64,000 nucleotides of DNA from Microbacterium sp. EYE_78 (GCF_023149035.1 NZ_JAHXMY010000001.1:248001-312000), one strand, 5' to 3'. Positions 7,880-17,567 are shown, numbered from the stretch's first letter. The notes: generated by a model not told the origin, from the sequence alone. Numbers and translations: made by a program.

Positions 7880-10774
7880 GTGTCCACCATCCTCTTCACC
7901 CTCGGCCGATGGGCCTACCGCCACTCGTGGCGCGTGCTCATCGCCTGGGTCCTGCTGCTCGCCCTCGCCGGCGGCGGCGTCGCCCTCTTCATGAAGGGCA
8001 CCGACAACTCCTTCACGATCCCCGGCACCGAAGCCCAGGAGGGCATCGAGCTGCTGAACCGCACCTTCCCCCAGGCGAGCGGCGCCAGCGCACAGCTGAT
8101 CGTGGTGACGCCCGAGGGCGAGACGGTCGAGGATGCACCCCTCCGCGGCGAGATCGACGACCTCGTCACCCGCCTCGGCGACATCGAGGGCGTGACCTCG
8201 GCGACCTCGCCGTTCGACGAGATGGTCGACGGCCTCGTGTCGGACGACGATCGCGCCGCGCTCGTGCAGATGCAGTTCGACGGTCAGGCCACCGACGTGT
8301 CGGACGCGACCGTCGAGGCGGTCGAGGCCGCGGCATCCGACTTCGCCGACGCCCTCCCGAGCGGCGCGCAGTCCGCCCTCGGTGGCGACCTGTTCGCCAC
8401 GTCGATCCCGGCGCTGTCGATCATCGAGGCGGTCGGCGTGCTGATCGCCCTGTTCGTCCTGATCGTCACGTTCCGCTCCTTCGCCGTCGCCTGGTTCCCA
8501 CTCGTCAGCGCCCTGATCGGCGTGGCGCTCGCGATCGCCCTGATCTACGTCTCCACGGCGCTGACGACGATCTCGTCGACGACGCCGATGCTCGCGGTCA
8601 TGCTCGGCCTCGCCGTCGGCATCGACTACGCCCTGTTCATCGTGTCCCGGCATCAGGACCAGGTGCGCGCGGGCATGGAGCCCGAGGAGTCCGCCGCGCG
8701 CGCCGTGGGCACGGCGGGCTCGGCCGTCGTGTTCGCCGGCGTCACCGTCATGATCGCGCTCGTCGGACTCAGCATCGCCGGCATCCCCTTCTTGTCGACG
8801 ATGGGCATCGCCGCGGCCGTCGCCGTCGCGGTGGCCGTCGCTGTCGCCGTGAGCCTGACCCCCGCCCTCCTCGGCTTCGCGAAGGGCCGCGTCGTGGGCT
8901 GGGGCGGCCGGATGCTGCAGCGCGGCGTCTCCACGAAGCGTCGCCGGCGTGCGAAGGACGCGGACGCCGACGGCGAGCCGGCGCCCGAGCGGCGCGCCGC
9001 CACGCCGGCACCGACGCGACCCAACCGCTGGGTGATGCTCGTCACCCGGCATCCGATCGTCACGACCGTCGCCGTCGTGGTCGGCCTCGGCATCATGGCG
9101 ATCCCCTCGGCGAGCCTCCACCTCGCGCTCCCCAACGCCGGCGTGCAGCCCCCGTCGAGTCAGGCCCGCCAGGCCTACGACCTGAACGCCGAGTACTTCG
9201 GCGCCGGCTCGAACGGCCCGCTCATCATGACCGGGACGATCGTCACCTCCACCGATCCCCTCGGCCTCATGGACGACCTCAAGGCCGAGGTCGAGGCGAT
9301 CCCCGGCGTCGAGCGGGTCGCCCTCGCGACGCCGAACGAGACCGCCGACACCGGACTCATCCAGATCGTCCCCACGACCGCGCCCGACGACCCGGCGACC
9401 GCCGACCTCGTCCGCGAGCTCCGGTCGCACCACGACGAGTGGCTCGACGAGTACGGTGTCGACCTGAAGGTCACCGGATTCACCGCAGTGGGCATCGACA
9501 TCTCCGACCGGCTCGGCGCTGCACTGCTGCCCTTCGGGATCTTCGTCGTCGGCCTCTCGTTCATCCTGCTGATGGTCGTCTTCCGCTCCATCTGGGTGCC
9601 GCTCAAGGCCACGCTCGGCTACCTCCTGTCGATCCTCGCCGCCTTCGGCGCCGTCGCCGCGGTCTTCGAATGGGGATGGCTCGCCGATCTGCTGCACGTG
9701 ACCCGCACCGGCCCGGTCATCAGCTTCATGCCGATCATCCTCATGGGTGTGCTGTTCGGTCTCGCGATGGACTACGAGGTCTTCCTCGTCTCGCGCATGC
9801 GCGAGGACTTCGTCCACGCGGCACGGGCCCGCGGCGGTCGGGCGAACCGCGAGACCGCGATCGCCGCCGTCCGCAGCGGCTTCACCGCCTCGTCCCGCGT
9901 CGTCGTGGCAGCGGCCGTCATCATGTTCGCCGTCTTCGCCGCCTTCGTGCCCGAAGGCGACAGCTCGATCAAACCCATCGCCCTCGGATTGGCCGTCGGC
10001 ATCGCTGTCGATGCCTTCCTCGTGCGCATGACCCTCGTGCCCGCCGTGATGACGCTGCTGGGCGACAAGGCCTGGTGGATGCCGCGGTGGCTCGAGCGAC
10101 TGCTGCCCCACGTCGACATCGAGGGCGAGGCAGTCGAGCACGAGCGGGCGCACGCCGACTGGCCCGAACGGGACTGGCCGGGTGCCCTCGCCGCCGACGA
10201 CCTCGAGGTGCGCGCCGAGACCGCCGGCGACGACGTCGTGCTGTTCTCCGGAGCGAGCGCGCGGGTCCCCGACGGCGGGACGCTCCTCGTCACGGCCGAC
10301 GACCCGCACGCCTCGCGGGCGTTCCTTCTGACGGTCGCCGGGCGCATCGCCCCGTCGGGCGGGTTGCTCCGCGTCGCCGGGCACCTGCTGCCCGGACGGG
10401 CGGCGTGGGTCCGCGCACACACCGGTGTCGCCGAACTCTCGGGCGCGGAGGCACCGCTCACCGAGCTCCGACGTGCACTCGCCGGCCGCACCCGCTTCGT
10501 CGCGATCGCCGGGATCGACCTGCTGAGCGGCAGCGACCGCGATCAGGCTGCCGCCCTGCTGCGGGATGCCACGAACACGGTCGCCGCGCGCGGCGCGGCC
10601 CTCACTGTCGTCGCCTCGGCACGCGACCTCGACGCAGCCCGCGCGCTGCTGGCCGAGGCCTACCGGCCCCGCGCCGAGGTCCTCCGCCTCACCCCTTCCT
10701 CCCCCGCATCCGTCACCGCACCGGCCCCGGCCGCCACCGACACCACCACCGACACCCAGGTGATCCCCTCATGA
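7880..10774 (+). CDS. MMPL/RND family transporter with a C-terminal degenerate ABC-ATPase-like domain
   Basis: Residues 1 to about 745 form a two-repeat MMPL exporter. There is a TM helix near the N-terminus, an extracellular loop, then five TM helices including MLGLAVGIDYALFIVSRHQD, and the repeat again with ILMGVLFGLAMDYEVFLVSRM. GIDYALF and AMDYEVF are family motifs tied to proton coupling. From about residue 773 a soluble tail follows that is not part of the usual family. It reads like an ABC ATPase with lost active sites: VTADDPHASRAFL sits where Walker A should be, and FVAIAGIDLLSGSDRDQA where Walker B and the D-loop should be. The GTG at 7880 follows a GGAGCG ribosome-binding site. Its stop overlaps the YhgE/Pip start by ATGA, so the two are probably coupled and exported substrates may be lipids or drugs. 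Confidence 0.92.
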   Translation: MSTILFTLGRWAYRHSWRVLIAWVLLLALAGGGVALFMKGTDNSFTIPGTEAQEGIELLNRTFPQASGASAQLIVVTPEGETVEDAPLRGEIDDLVTRLGDIEGVTSATSPFDEMVDGLVSDDDRAALVQMQFDGQATDVSDATVEAVEAAASDFADALPSGAQSALGGDLFATSIPALSIIEAVGVLIALFVLIVTFRSFAVAWFPLVSALIGVALAIALIYVSTALTTISSTTPMLAVMLGLAVGIDYALFIVSRHQDQVRAGMEPEESAARAVGTAGSAVVFAGVTVMIALVGLSIAGIPFLSTMGIAAAVAVAVAVAVAVSLTPALLGFAKGRVVGWGGRMLQRGVSTKRRRRAKDADADGEPAPERRAATPAPTRPNRWVMLVTRHPIVTTVAVVVGLGIMAIPSASLHLALPNAGVQPPSSQARQAYDLNAEYFGAGSNGPLIMTGTIVTSTDPLGLMDDLKAEVEAIPGVERVALATPNETADTGLIQIVPTTAPDDPATADLVRELRSHHDEWLDEYGVDLKVTGFTAVGIDISDRLGAALLPFGIFVVGLSFILLMVVFRSIWVPLKATLGYLLSILAAFGAVAAVFEWGWLADLLHVTRTGPVISFMPIILMGVLFGLAMDYEVFLVSRMREDFVHAARARGGRANRETAIAAVRSGFTASSRVVVAAAVIMFAVFAAFVPEGDSSIKPIALGLAVGIAVDAFLVRMTLVPAVMTLLGDKAWWMPRWLERLLPHVDIEGEAVEHERAHADWPERDWPGALAADDLEVRAETAGDDVVLFSGASARVPDGGTLLVTADDPHASRAFLLTVAGRIAPSGGLLRVAGHLLPGRAAWVRAHTGVAELSGAEAPLTELRRALAGRTRFVAIAGIDLLSGSDRDQAAALLRDATNTVAARGAALTVVASARDLDAARALLAEAYRPRAEVLRLTPSSPASVTAPAPAATDTTTDTQVIPS

Positions 10775-13071
10775 CCCTCCCCATCGAACGCTCCCAGTCC
10801 CGCAGGCCCGTCTCGTGGATCACGCTCCTCGGCGTGCTCCTCCTGCCGGCGATCATCGGCGGCATCCTCGTCGCCGCGCTCTACAACCCGACCGAGCGCC
10901 TCGATGCGATGAACACCGCCATCGTGAACAACGACGAGCCGGTCGAGATCGACGGGCAGACCACTCCCCTGGGCCGCCTCCTCACGGCCGGCCTCGTCGA
11001 GGGCTCCGATGAGCTCGACAGCAACCTCACCTGGACGATCTCCAACACCGCGGACGCCGAGGACGGCCTCGAGGACGGCACGTACGACGCGATCGTGACG
11101 ATCCCGGAGAACTTCTCCTCGGCGGCCACCTCGACCGCCCCCGGCGGCACACCCGAGCGCGCGACGATCGAACTGACTACCTCGCCCGACGCGCGCATCG
11201 TCGACGACGCCATCACCACGCAGGTCACCCAGACCGCGGCATCCGTCCTCGGCGAGCAGTTGACGACGACCTACCTCGAGAACGTCCTGCTGGGCTTCAC
11301 CACCCTCGGCGAGCAGCTCGGCGACGCTGCGGACGGCGCGACCCAGCTGGCCGACGGCGCGGACGACGCCGCCGACGGCGCGGCGCAGCTGTCCGACGGT
11401 GCCGCCACGGCCGCCGACGGCGGGTACTCCCTCGCCGACGGCGTGCGCGAGCTGGCCGGCGGGGCGCAGGGCCTGTCGACGGGCATCGCCGCGATCGGCA
11501 CCGGCGCAGCAGGGCTCGCCGGTGGCGCGCAGCAGCTCGCAGACGGGGCGGGAGCAGCGGCCGACGGCATCGACCGACTCGCCGACGGAGCCGACCAGCT
11601 GTCGGCGGGCGCATCCGCCACGGCGGGCGGGCTGAACGACCTGGCCGACGGGGCGAGGCCGCTCGCCGACGGCACGCAGCAGCTGGCGGACGGTCTCGCC
11701 GACGCCGCCGAGCAGACCGCCGCCATCCCCGCGATCCCGAGCGACGTCGTCGCCGGACTCAAGGCCCTGACCGCAGACGGGGAGCAGAACCGCGAGGCGG
11801 TGACGACCATCGTGCAGGCGCTGCAGTCCGCCTCCGCCGCGTGCGACCCGGCCGTCGACGCCGACCTCTGCGCAACGCTGGCGGACGCGTCCGCCGATGC
11901 GACCGCCGCCCTGCCCGGCCTGCAGCAGGTCGTCGGAGATTCCGAGCAGCTCGCGAAGGACATCGACGCGATCGCCCAGTTCGGCCCGACCCTCAGCACG
12001 GGGCTCGGCCAGTCGGCCGTGGCTGCACAGCAGCTTGCGGGCGGCATGGACGAGCTGGCCGACGGTGCCGACCGGCTCGCCGGCGGCGCCGACCAGCTCG
12101 CGACGGGCGCGTCGGGGCTCGCTGACGGGGCGGGACAGGCAGCCGCCGGCGTCCGACGGCTCGCGACCGGCGCCGACCAGCTCGCCACCGGCGCCGACGG
12201 ACTCGCCGACGGTGCGGGGCAGCTCGCCACCGGGGCCCAGACCTTCGCCGCCGGCGCGGGCACTGCGGCATCCGGCACCGACGAGCTCGCGAACGGCATC
12301 GGCGCCCTCGCCGACGGCGCAGGACAGCTCGCAGACGGCAACCGGCAGCTCGCCGACGGCACCGGTGAGCTCGCCGATGGCCTGGGTCAGGCCGTCGACG
12401 GCGTCCCGACCTACACCGACGCGCAGGCCGCGGACCTCGCTTCGATCGTTGCGAACCCCGTCGTCGCGGACGGCACGGGCACCTCGCTCTTCGGCGCCTC
12501 AGCGGTGCCGCTCCTCGCGACGCTCGCCCTGTGGTTCGGCGGCCTGGCCTCGTTCGTCGTCCTGCAGGCCGTGCCGCGGTCCTCACTCGCGTCGCGCCGC
12601 TCGTCGGCCGCGCTGGCGCTGCGCGCCCTCGCCCCGGGCGCGGCGATCGGCGCCCTGCAGGGCGTGCTCGTCGCCGTCGTGGTGCAGCTCGCCGCGGGGT
12701 ACGACGCCGGCGCGTGGGCGGCGTTCGCCGCGATGTGCGTGCTCGCGGGTGTCGCCTTCGCCGCGGTGAACCATGCGCTGGTCGCCCTCTTCGGCGGCGT
12801 CGGACGATGGATCGCCGCACTCGTCGGGGTGCTCGCGATCGCGACCGGCATCGTGTCGACCGTGCCGGGGACCCTGCTCGATGTCGCAGGCCTCATGCCG
12901 ACCGCACCGTCGTACACCGCGATGCTGGCCGCGCTGACGGATGCCCGGGGCGGCGCCGCGGCAGCCACCGGGCTCGTCGTCTGGACCCTCCTCGCCGTCG
13001 GCGCGAGCATCCTCGCCGTGACCCGCCATCGGTCGACGTCGGCGCGGGCGGTGCTCGCCCAGCCGGCCTGA
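10771..13071 (+). CDS. YhgE/Pip family membrane protein with long heptad-like repeat region
   Basis: The 766-residue protein begins with a TM helix and the family signature ALYNPTERLDAMNTAIVNNDE, then an extracellular domain. Residues about 190-550 are dominated by 7-residue units of the form L-A-D-G-A-x-Q, expected to form a long helical or coiled stalk. The C-terminus carries several TM segments (from about residue 572, SLFGASAVPLLATLALWFGG). Proteins of this family accompany MMPL or ABC-2 type exporters and phage-infection proteins. The start overlaps the MMPL stop, so it is likely a partner or periplasmic extension of that pump under TetR control. Its exact role is unknown. Confidence 0.9.
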   Translation: MTLPIERSQSRRPVSWITLLGVLLLPAIIGGILVAALYNPTERLDAMNTAIVNNDEPVEIDGQTTPLGRLLTAGLVEGSDELDSNLTWTISNTADAEDGLEDGTYDAIVTIPENFSSAATSTAPGGTPERATIELTTSPDARIVDDAITTQVTQTAASVLGEQLTTTYLENVLLGFTTLGEQLGDAADGATQLADGADDAADGAAQLSDGAATAADGGYSLADGVRELAGGAQGLSTGIAAIGTGAAGLAGGAQQLADGAGAAADGIDRLADGADQLSAGASATAGGLNDLADGARPLADGTQQLADGLADAAEQTAAIPAIPSDVVAGLKALTADGEQNREAVTTIVQALQSASAACDPAVDADLCATLADASADATAALPGLQQVVGDSEQLAKDIDAIAQFGPTLSTGLGQSAVAAQQLAGGMDELADGADRLAGGADQLATGASGLADGAGQAAAGVRRLATGADQLATGADGLADGAGQLATGAQTFAAGAGTAASGTDELANGIGALADGAGQLADGNRQLADGTGELADGLGQAVDGVPTYTDAQAADLASIVANPVVADGTGTSLFGASAVPLLATLALWFGGLASFVVLQAVPRSSLASRRSSAALALRALAPGAAIGALQGVLVAVVVQLAAGYDAGAWAAFAAMCVLAGVAFAAVNHALVALFGGVGRWIAALVGVLAIATGIVSTVPGTLLDVAGLMPTAPSYTAMLAALTDARGGAAAATGLVVWTLLAVGASILAVTRHRSTSARAVLAQPA
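11320..12400 (+). repeat. Protein-level heptad repeats inside the YhgE/Pip gene
   Basis: The DNA encodes dozens of imperfect 21-nt units translating to LADGAxQ or LATGADx. Two blocks are separated by a spacer (about 11720-12010) that contains a Cys pair in SASAACDPAVDADLCATL, possibly a disulfide. The repeats are coding and imperfect at DNA level. Confidence 0.8.
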
Positions 13072-13078
13072 TCGAGAC

Positions 13079-13110
13079 CGAAGGCCCCGTCCACGCGGAC
13101 GGGGCCTTCG
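13079..13110. terminator. Bidirectional intrinsic terminator
   Basis: A perfect 14-bp stem, CGAAGGCCCCGTCC (13079-13092) pairing with GGACGGGGCCTTCG (13097-13110), closes a 4-nt ACGC loop. It lies between the convergent ends of the YhgE/Pip and AlaX genes, so it can end transcripts from both sides. There is no long T tract. Confidence 0.8.
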
Positions 13111-13118
13111 TCGTCTCA

Positions 13119-13988
13119 TCAGTCCGAGCGTCGGACCGTCGTCGTCATCGTCAGCTCGTGCCCGCCGGGCACCTCCGCTGCGGCCAGGGCCACCCGGATC
13201 TCCGCGATCTCGGACAGGGAGGTGAGGTGGGTCCCGCCGCACGGCAGCTCGACGACGCCCTCCGGCAGCTCGCACCGCCAGCTGCGGCGACCGGCCAGCG
13301 TCGGATCGTCCCGGTGGACGCCGACCGTCCCGGGCGTGCCCGCCCATCCGCGCAGGACGTCGTTCACACGCGCCTCGACGTCGGCGAGGTCCGCGAGGGC
13401 GGCGGGATCGAACCCCTTCTTCCGCAGCGACTTGCCGATGCGATAGACGTCGGTCGACCCGTTCTCGGTGATCCGGCTGGACTGGATCGCCAGCGCGTCG
13501 AATGCGGGGTGGCCCGCGGCATCCGTCACGACCGTCTTCGTCCAGGCGTCCGAGAGGGCTGCGTCGAGGGCGAGGGATGCCAGGTGGCACCCGGTGTGCC
13601 CCGCCGACAGGGCGCGTCGCAGCCGCGCGTCCACGGCGGCCTCGACGGTGTCGCCCGCGGCCGGACCCGGCGCCTCGACGACGTGCACGACGACGAAGGT
13701 CCACCCGTCCGTACCGGTGCGGACGGGGAGGTCCGGACCGACGTGCAGCTCGCCGTCGTGGACACCGGCGGTCAGCACGGCGAGGACCGGGAGGTCGCCG
13801 CCCGCGGTGCGCAGGGTGCCCGCGTCGGCCGGCTGGTCGGGCCACGCGGTGTCGACCGGGTGGAACGGGGTCCGATCGAGCACGACACCGACCCGACCAC
13901 CCGCGAGCGGCACGACGTCGACGACGGTCGCCGTGCCCGTCAGGTCGCCGTCCGGGTAGGTGACGACCGTGGGCGCGAGATCCGTCAA
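13119..13988 (-). CDS. AlaX-type alanyl-tRNA editing protein
   Basis: The 289-residue protein resembles the metal-dependent editing domain that removes Ser or Gly mischarged on tRNA-Ala. The two zinc-ligand motifs are present: HTGCHLASLALD (HxxxH) near residue 150 and ELPCGGTHLTSL near residue 255. There is no aminoacylation domain, so this is a free-standing editing factor. No ATG fits the start. The TTG at 13988 overlaps the ccsB stop as TTGA, which suggests coupling to the cytochrome c operon, although it has no known role in that pathway. The start is the least certain part; an internal GTG is an alternative. Confidence 0.82.
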   Translation of the reverse strand: MTDLAPTVVTYPDGDLTGTATVVDVVPLAGGRVGVVLDRTPFHPVDTAWPDQPADAGTLRTAGGDLPVLAVLTAGVHDGELHVGPDLPVRTGTDGWTFVVVHVVEAPGPAAGDTVEAAVDARLRRALSAGHTGCHLASLALDAALSDAWTKTVVTDAAGHPAFDALAIQSSRITENGSTDVYRIGKSLRKKGFDPAALADLADVEARVNDVLRGWAGTPGTVGVHRDDPTLAGRRSWRCELPEGVVELPCGGTHLTSLSEIAEIRVALAAAEVPGGHELTMTTTVRRSD

Positions 13989-14998
13989 GAGTTCAGGCCG
14001 CTGTAGGAGTGCAGGCCCTGGAAGAACTGGTTGACGATCGTGAAGTTGAACAGCACCGCGCAGAAGCCGACGATCGACAGCCAGGCGGAACGGACGCCGC
14101 GCCAGCCGCGGGTCGCGCGGGCGTGGATGTAGCCGGCGTAGACGACCCAGATGACGAAGGTCCAGACTTCCTTGGTGTCGAAGCCCCAGTACCGGCCCCA
14201 CGCGTCGTTGGCCCAGATCGCCCCGGCGATGAGGGTGAAGGTCCAGAGGACGAAGCCGATGATCGCGAAGCGGTAGGCGAGGGACTCGAGCACCTCGGCG
14301 CTCGGCAGCGTGCGCAGGAACGGCAGCCGCGTGCGGGGTGCGGCATCCGATCCGACGGCGGCGAGCGCGATGCGCTCGCGACGGGTCTGCAGCAGCTGCA
14401 CCACCGACAGGGCGAAGGCGATCGCGAGGAAGGCCGAGGCGAGGGACGCCACGAAGACGTGGATGACGAGCCAGACGCTCTTCAGAGGGTCCGAGAGCGG
14501 GACGACCTCGACGTAGTACGCGAGGGCCGCACCCCCCAAAAGCACGACGATCAGTCCGTTGATGAAGGCGCCGAGGAATCGCAGGTCGTACTTCACCAGC
14601 ACGCCGAGGAAGACCGCCACCACCAGGAGCGTGCCGGTGAGAGCGAACTCGTAGTTGTTGGACCACGGCACCCGACCGGCGGCGATGCCGCGGGTGACAT
14701 CGGCACCGAGGTGGAACAGCCACGCGATGGTCGTCAGCATGACGCCCAGACGCGCGAACAGATAGCGGCCTCGCTGCGAGGGCGCCGCTTCGAGGGCCAC
14801 CTTCGCGGCCGCCTCTTCGGCGCGGATCTCGTCGATCGACTGACCGCCCGCCGCAACCAGCGAGCGGGCCTTGGCGTCCTGGGTCTGCAGGGCGAGGTCG
14901 GAGCGACGGGCGAGGTCGACGGTGAATGCGAGGAAGCCGAGCGTGTAGACCGCGATCGCGGTCCACAGCAGCAGGACGGAGATGTCATCGAACGACAT
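13985..14998 (-). CDS. ccsB: Cytochrome c biogenesis protein CcsB (CcsA/ResC family)
   Basis: The 337-residue protein with about eight TM segments carries the tryptophan-rich heme-binding motif WGRYWGFDTKEVWTFVIW near the C-terminus and conserved His residues in flanking helices. With ResB it forms the system II synthase that moves heme outward and attaches it to CxxCH apocytochromes. It lies 27 bp downstream of resB on the same strand and overlaps the AlaX gene. Confidence 0.95.
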   Translation of the reverse strand: MSFDDISVLLLWTAIAVYTLGFLAFTVDLARRSDLALQTQDAKARSLVAAGGQSIDEIRAEEAAAKVALEAAPSQRGRYLFARLGVMLTTIAWLFHLGADVTRGIAAGRVPWSNNYEFALTGTLLVVAVFLGVLVKYDLRFLGAFINGLIVVLLGGAALAYYVEVVPLSDPLKSVWLVIHVFVASLASAFLAIAFALSVVQLLQTRRERIALAAVGSDAAPRTRLPFLRTLPSAEVLESLAYRFAIIGFVLWTFTLIAGAIWANDAWGRYWGFDTKEVWTFVIWVVYAGYIHARATRGWRGVRSAWLSIVGFCAVLFNFTIVNQFFQGLHSYSGLNS

Positions 14999-15025
14999 GG
15001 CGGGCCCTTCGGGGGACGGGTGGTA

Positions 15026-16783
15026 TCAGTCTACGTTCGCCCGCGTGTCACGGGCCGGGGCGGATGCCTCATCGGTGCCGGTCTCGGACCCACCGAGCGC
15101 TGCGCGGTGCTGACGCGCGAGGTCGGCGACGGCGACGGCGATGGCCGGGTCCTCGCCGCGGGCGAGACCGGCGTACTCCAGGCGGACGGTGTCGCCCTCG
15201 GGTGTCGCCTTGACCCACATCCGGCGGCGCGGGACGAACAGGGCGGTGAACAGGCCCAGCAGTGCGAGGATCGCGAACACCAGCACCCAGGTGGCGCTCG
15301 AGTCGTTGTGGATCGAGAGCGAGATGTACCGCTTCACCGATTCGGGGGCGCCCGCGCGGGTCTCGTCCTCGAAGGTGACGGTGCCGCGACCGCCCGGCAG
15401 GTCGACGGTCTGACCCGGGACGAGCTCGAGCGAATCGACGTCGGACTCGTTGCCGGCGATCTGCGTCATATCGTCCGTGTTCAGCGCGTACACCGACCGC
15501 GGGGTGCCGTCGTCGATGCCGAGATCCCCCTCGTAGACCCAGAAGGTCAGACGCGGGTTGACGAGGTCGCCGTAGATGGAGGTCAGCGCACCGCTGTCGA
15601 GCGCGCCGGCGGTCGGATAGAAGAACCCGACCATTCCCAGCTGCTCGCCCCCGGTGTCGGGCACCTTCACGACGCCCTGCGAGGTCATGGTGGCACTCTG
15701 CGGCAGGAACGGCACCGCCTCGCTGAAGACGACGTCGCCGGCGCCGTTGCGCACCGTGATGGTCGGTGCGTACCCGTTGCCCATGAGGTAGATCCGATCG
15801 CCCGCCATGGTGATGGGGTGGTTCACGCGGATGACCTGGCTCTCGGCATCCTGACCCGGGAACCGCGTCGTCACGTGCGCCGCGAAGTCGCCCGCCTGCC
15901 CGGCACCGGGCGTGCCCGGCTCGGCGTAGGTGACGTCGAACTCATCGAGCGCGATCGAATACGGCGGCAGCGCCTCGGTGTCGACGAAGCGACCCGGGTT
16001 GAACGAGGTGTAGCCGAGCCCCAGCGAGTTCACGAACCCGTCGCCCTCGGTGATGACGGTCTGCCCCGTATAGGTGAAGCCGCCGCCGATGCCGACGGAG
16101 ATGAGGATGCCGACCAGCGCGCCGTGGAAGAGCAGGTTGCCCGTCTCGCGCAGGTAGCCGCGCTCCGCCGAGACCGACGCGACGCCGCGCGCGTCGTACC
16201 GCTCGACGCGGTAACGGGCGGAGCGCAGCTGCGCCTCGGCGAGGTCGACGGCGTGGGCGGCGTAGCCCGCGGCATCCTCCCCCTCGGGGAGTGCGACCGA
16301 CGCCTGCGCGCGGTCGTCGAGGCGGGCCAGGCGTGCGGGCGTGCGTGGCGGGCGCTGGCGCAGCGCCTTCCAGTGGTGCTTCGTGCGCGGGAGGACGCAG
16401 CCGATGAGCGAGATGAACAGCAGGATGTAGATCGCGGAGAACCACACCGACGTGTAGACGTCGAACAACTGCAGCGCGTCGAAGGTGGGGAAGAGGTCGG
16501 GGTTCGTCACCCGCCACTGCGAGACGCCGTTCGGGTCGGCGCTGCGCTGCGGCACCAGCGACCCCGGGATCGCGGCGATCGCGAGCAGGAGCAGCAGGAC
16601 GAGCGCCGTGCGCATGCTGGTGAGCTGGCGCCATCCCCAGCGCAACCAGCCGACGACGCCGAGCGCGGGCTGGCCACCGCTGAACACCGGACGCTCGTCG
16701 CCGGTCTTGTCGAGGTGGTCGCTCGGACGGAGGGGGCCGTCGACCTCGGCGGTCGTGCCGCGCTCAGAGGAACGTCGGGACAC
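15026..16783 (-). CDS. resB: Cytochrome c biogenesis protein ResB
   Basis: The 585-residue membrane protein is the large partner of CcsB in system II cytochrome c maturation. Three TM segments lie in the N-terminal part (the first in SMRTALVLLLLLAIAAIPGSL). A large extracytoplasmic domain follows, and a final TM segment lies near residue 515 (ATWVLVFAILALLGLFTALF). PQRSADPNGVSQW after the first helix is a typical ResB feature. The GTG start at 16783 overlaps the ccdA end by 20 nt. Confidence 0.95.
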   Translation of the reverse strand: MSRRSSERGTTAEVDGPLRPSDHLDKTGDERPVFSGGQPALGVVGWLRWGWRQLTSMRTALVLLLLLAIAAIPGSLVPQRSADPNGVSQWRVTNPDLFPTFDALQLFDVYTSVWFSAIYILLFISLIGCVLPRTKHHWKALRQRPPRTPARLARLDDRAQASVALPEGEDAAGYAAHAVDLAEAQLRSARYRVERYDARGVASVSAERGYLRETGNLLFHGALVGILISVGIGGGFTYTGQTVITEGDGFVNSLGLGYTSFNPGRFVDTEALPPYSIALDEFDVTYAEPGTPGAGQAGDFAAHVTTRFPGQDAESQVIRVNHPITMAGDRIYLMGNGYAPTITVRNGAGDVVFSEAVPFLPQSATMTSQGVVKVPDTGGEQLGMVGFFYPTAGALDSGALTSIYGDLVNPRLTFWVYEGDLGIDDGTPRSVYALNTDDMTQIAGNESDVDSLELVPGQTVDLPGGRGTVTFEDETRAGAPESVKRYISLSIHNDSSATWVLVFAILALLGLFTALFVPRRRMWVKATPEGDTVRLEYAGLARGEDPAIAVAVADLARQHRAALGGSETGTDEASAPARDTRANVD

Positions 16784-17567
16784 CCGCCACCACCCCCTGG
16801 AAGGCGGACATCAGCGCGGTCCAGGCGCCCGAGACCATGAGGACGCCGAGCACCACGAGCAGCAGTCCGCCCACGATGTTGACGACGCGGATGTGGCGCC
16901 GCACGAAGGCGACCGAGCGGGTCGCCCAGTTGGCGCCGAGCGCGAGCAGGATGAACGGCAGCCCGAGACCGAGCGAATACGCCACCGCGAGGAGTCCCGC
17001 GCGGCCCGGGTCGGCCTGGCTGTAGGCCATGCTGAGGATCGCAGCCAGTGTCGGGCCGATGCAGGGCGCCCAGCCGATGCCCATCGCGAGGCCGAGGAGC
17101 GGCGCACCGACGAGCCCGAGGTTCTGCCGCAGCTGCGGGCGGTAGATCTTCTGCGCGAAGCCGAACACCCCGAGGAACACGAGCCCCAGCACGATGACGA
17201 CCACGCCGAGGACGCGGGTGATCAGCTCCTGGTACTCGAGGAAGACGCGGCCCAGGGTGCCTGCGAACAGCCCCATCGAGACGAAGACGACGGTGAACCC
17301 GGCGATGAAGAGCAGGACCCCTCCGAGCAGCCGACCGCGACCGGGTGCGGCGACGCGGGGCTTCGTGGCGGTCGCGACCGCTCCCTCGGCACGGGACGCG
17401 GCCCCGCGTCGCTCCGCCTGCGGGGTCACCGCGCCGCCGAGGAACCCGAGGTAGCCGGGGACGAGGGGCAGCACGCACGGCGAGAGGAACGAGACGAGAC
17501 CGGCGAGTGCGGCGATCGGGATCGCGAGCCACAGCGCTCCGTCGAAGACGATCGAGCCGGGGTTCAT
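16764..17567 (-). CDS. ccdA: CcdA-type thiol-disulfide transporter
   Basis: The 267-residue, six-TM protein passes reducing equivalents from cytoplasmic thioredoxin to extracytoplasmic thioredoxin-like proteins. LVSFLSPCVLPLVPGYL near residue 25 contains the first catalytic Cys with its Pro neighbours, and GIGWAPCIGPTLAAIL carries the second. The ATG overlaps the stop of the TlpA-like gene by ATGA. Together these two supply reduced thiols for heme attachment by ResB/CcsB. Confidence 0.95.
   Translation of the reverse strand: MNPGSIVFDGALWLAIPIAALAGLVSFLSPCVLPLVPGYLGFLGGAVTPQAERRGAASRAEGAVATATKPRVAAPGRGRLLGGVLLFIAGFTVVFVSMGLFAGTLGRVFLEYQELITRVLGVVVIVLGLVFLGVFGFAQKIYRPQLRQNLGLVGAPLLGLAMGIGWAPCIGPTLAAILSMAYSQADPGRAGLLAVAYSLGLGLPFILLALGANWATRSVAFVRRHIRVVNIVGGLLLVVLGVLMVSGAWTALMSAFQGVVAGVPTFL

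Noticed and set aside
11320..12400. Regular 21-nt repeats considered as a CRISPR array
   Set aside because: Units are contiguous, imperfect and in frame with a YhgE/Pip protein, so they are coding repeats. There are no spacers and no cas genes nearby.
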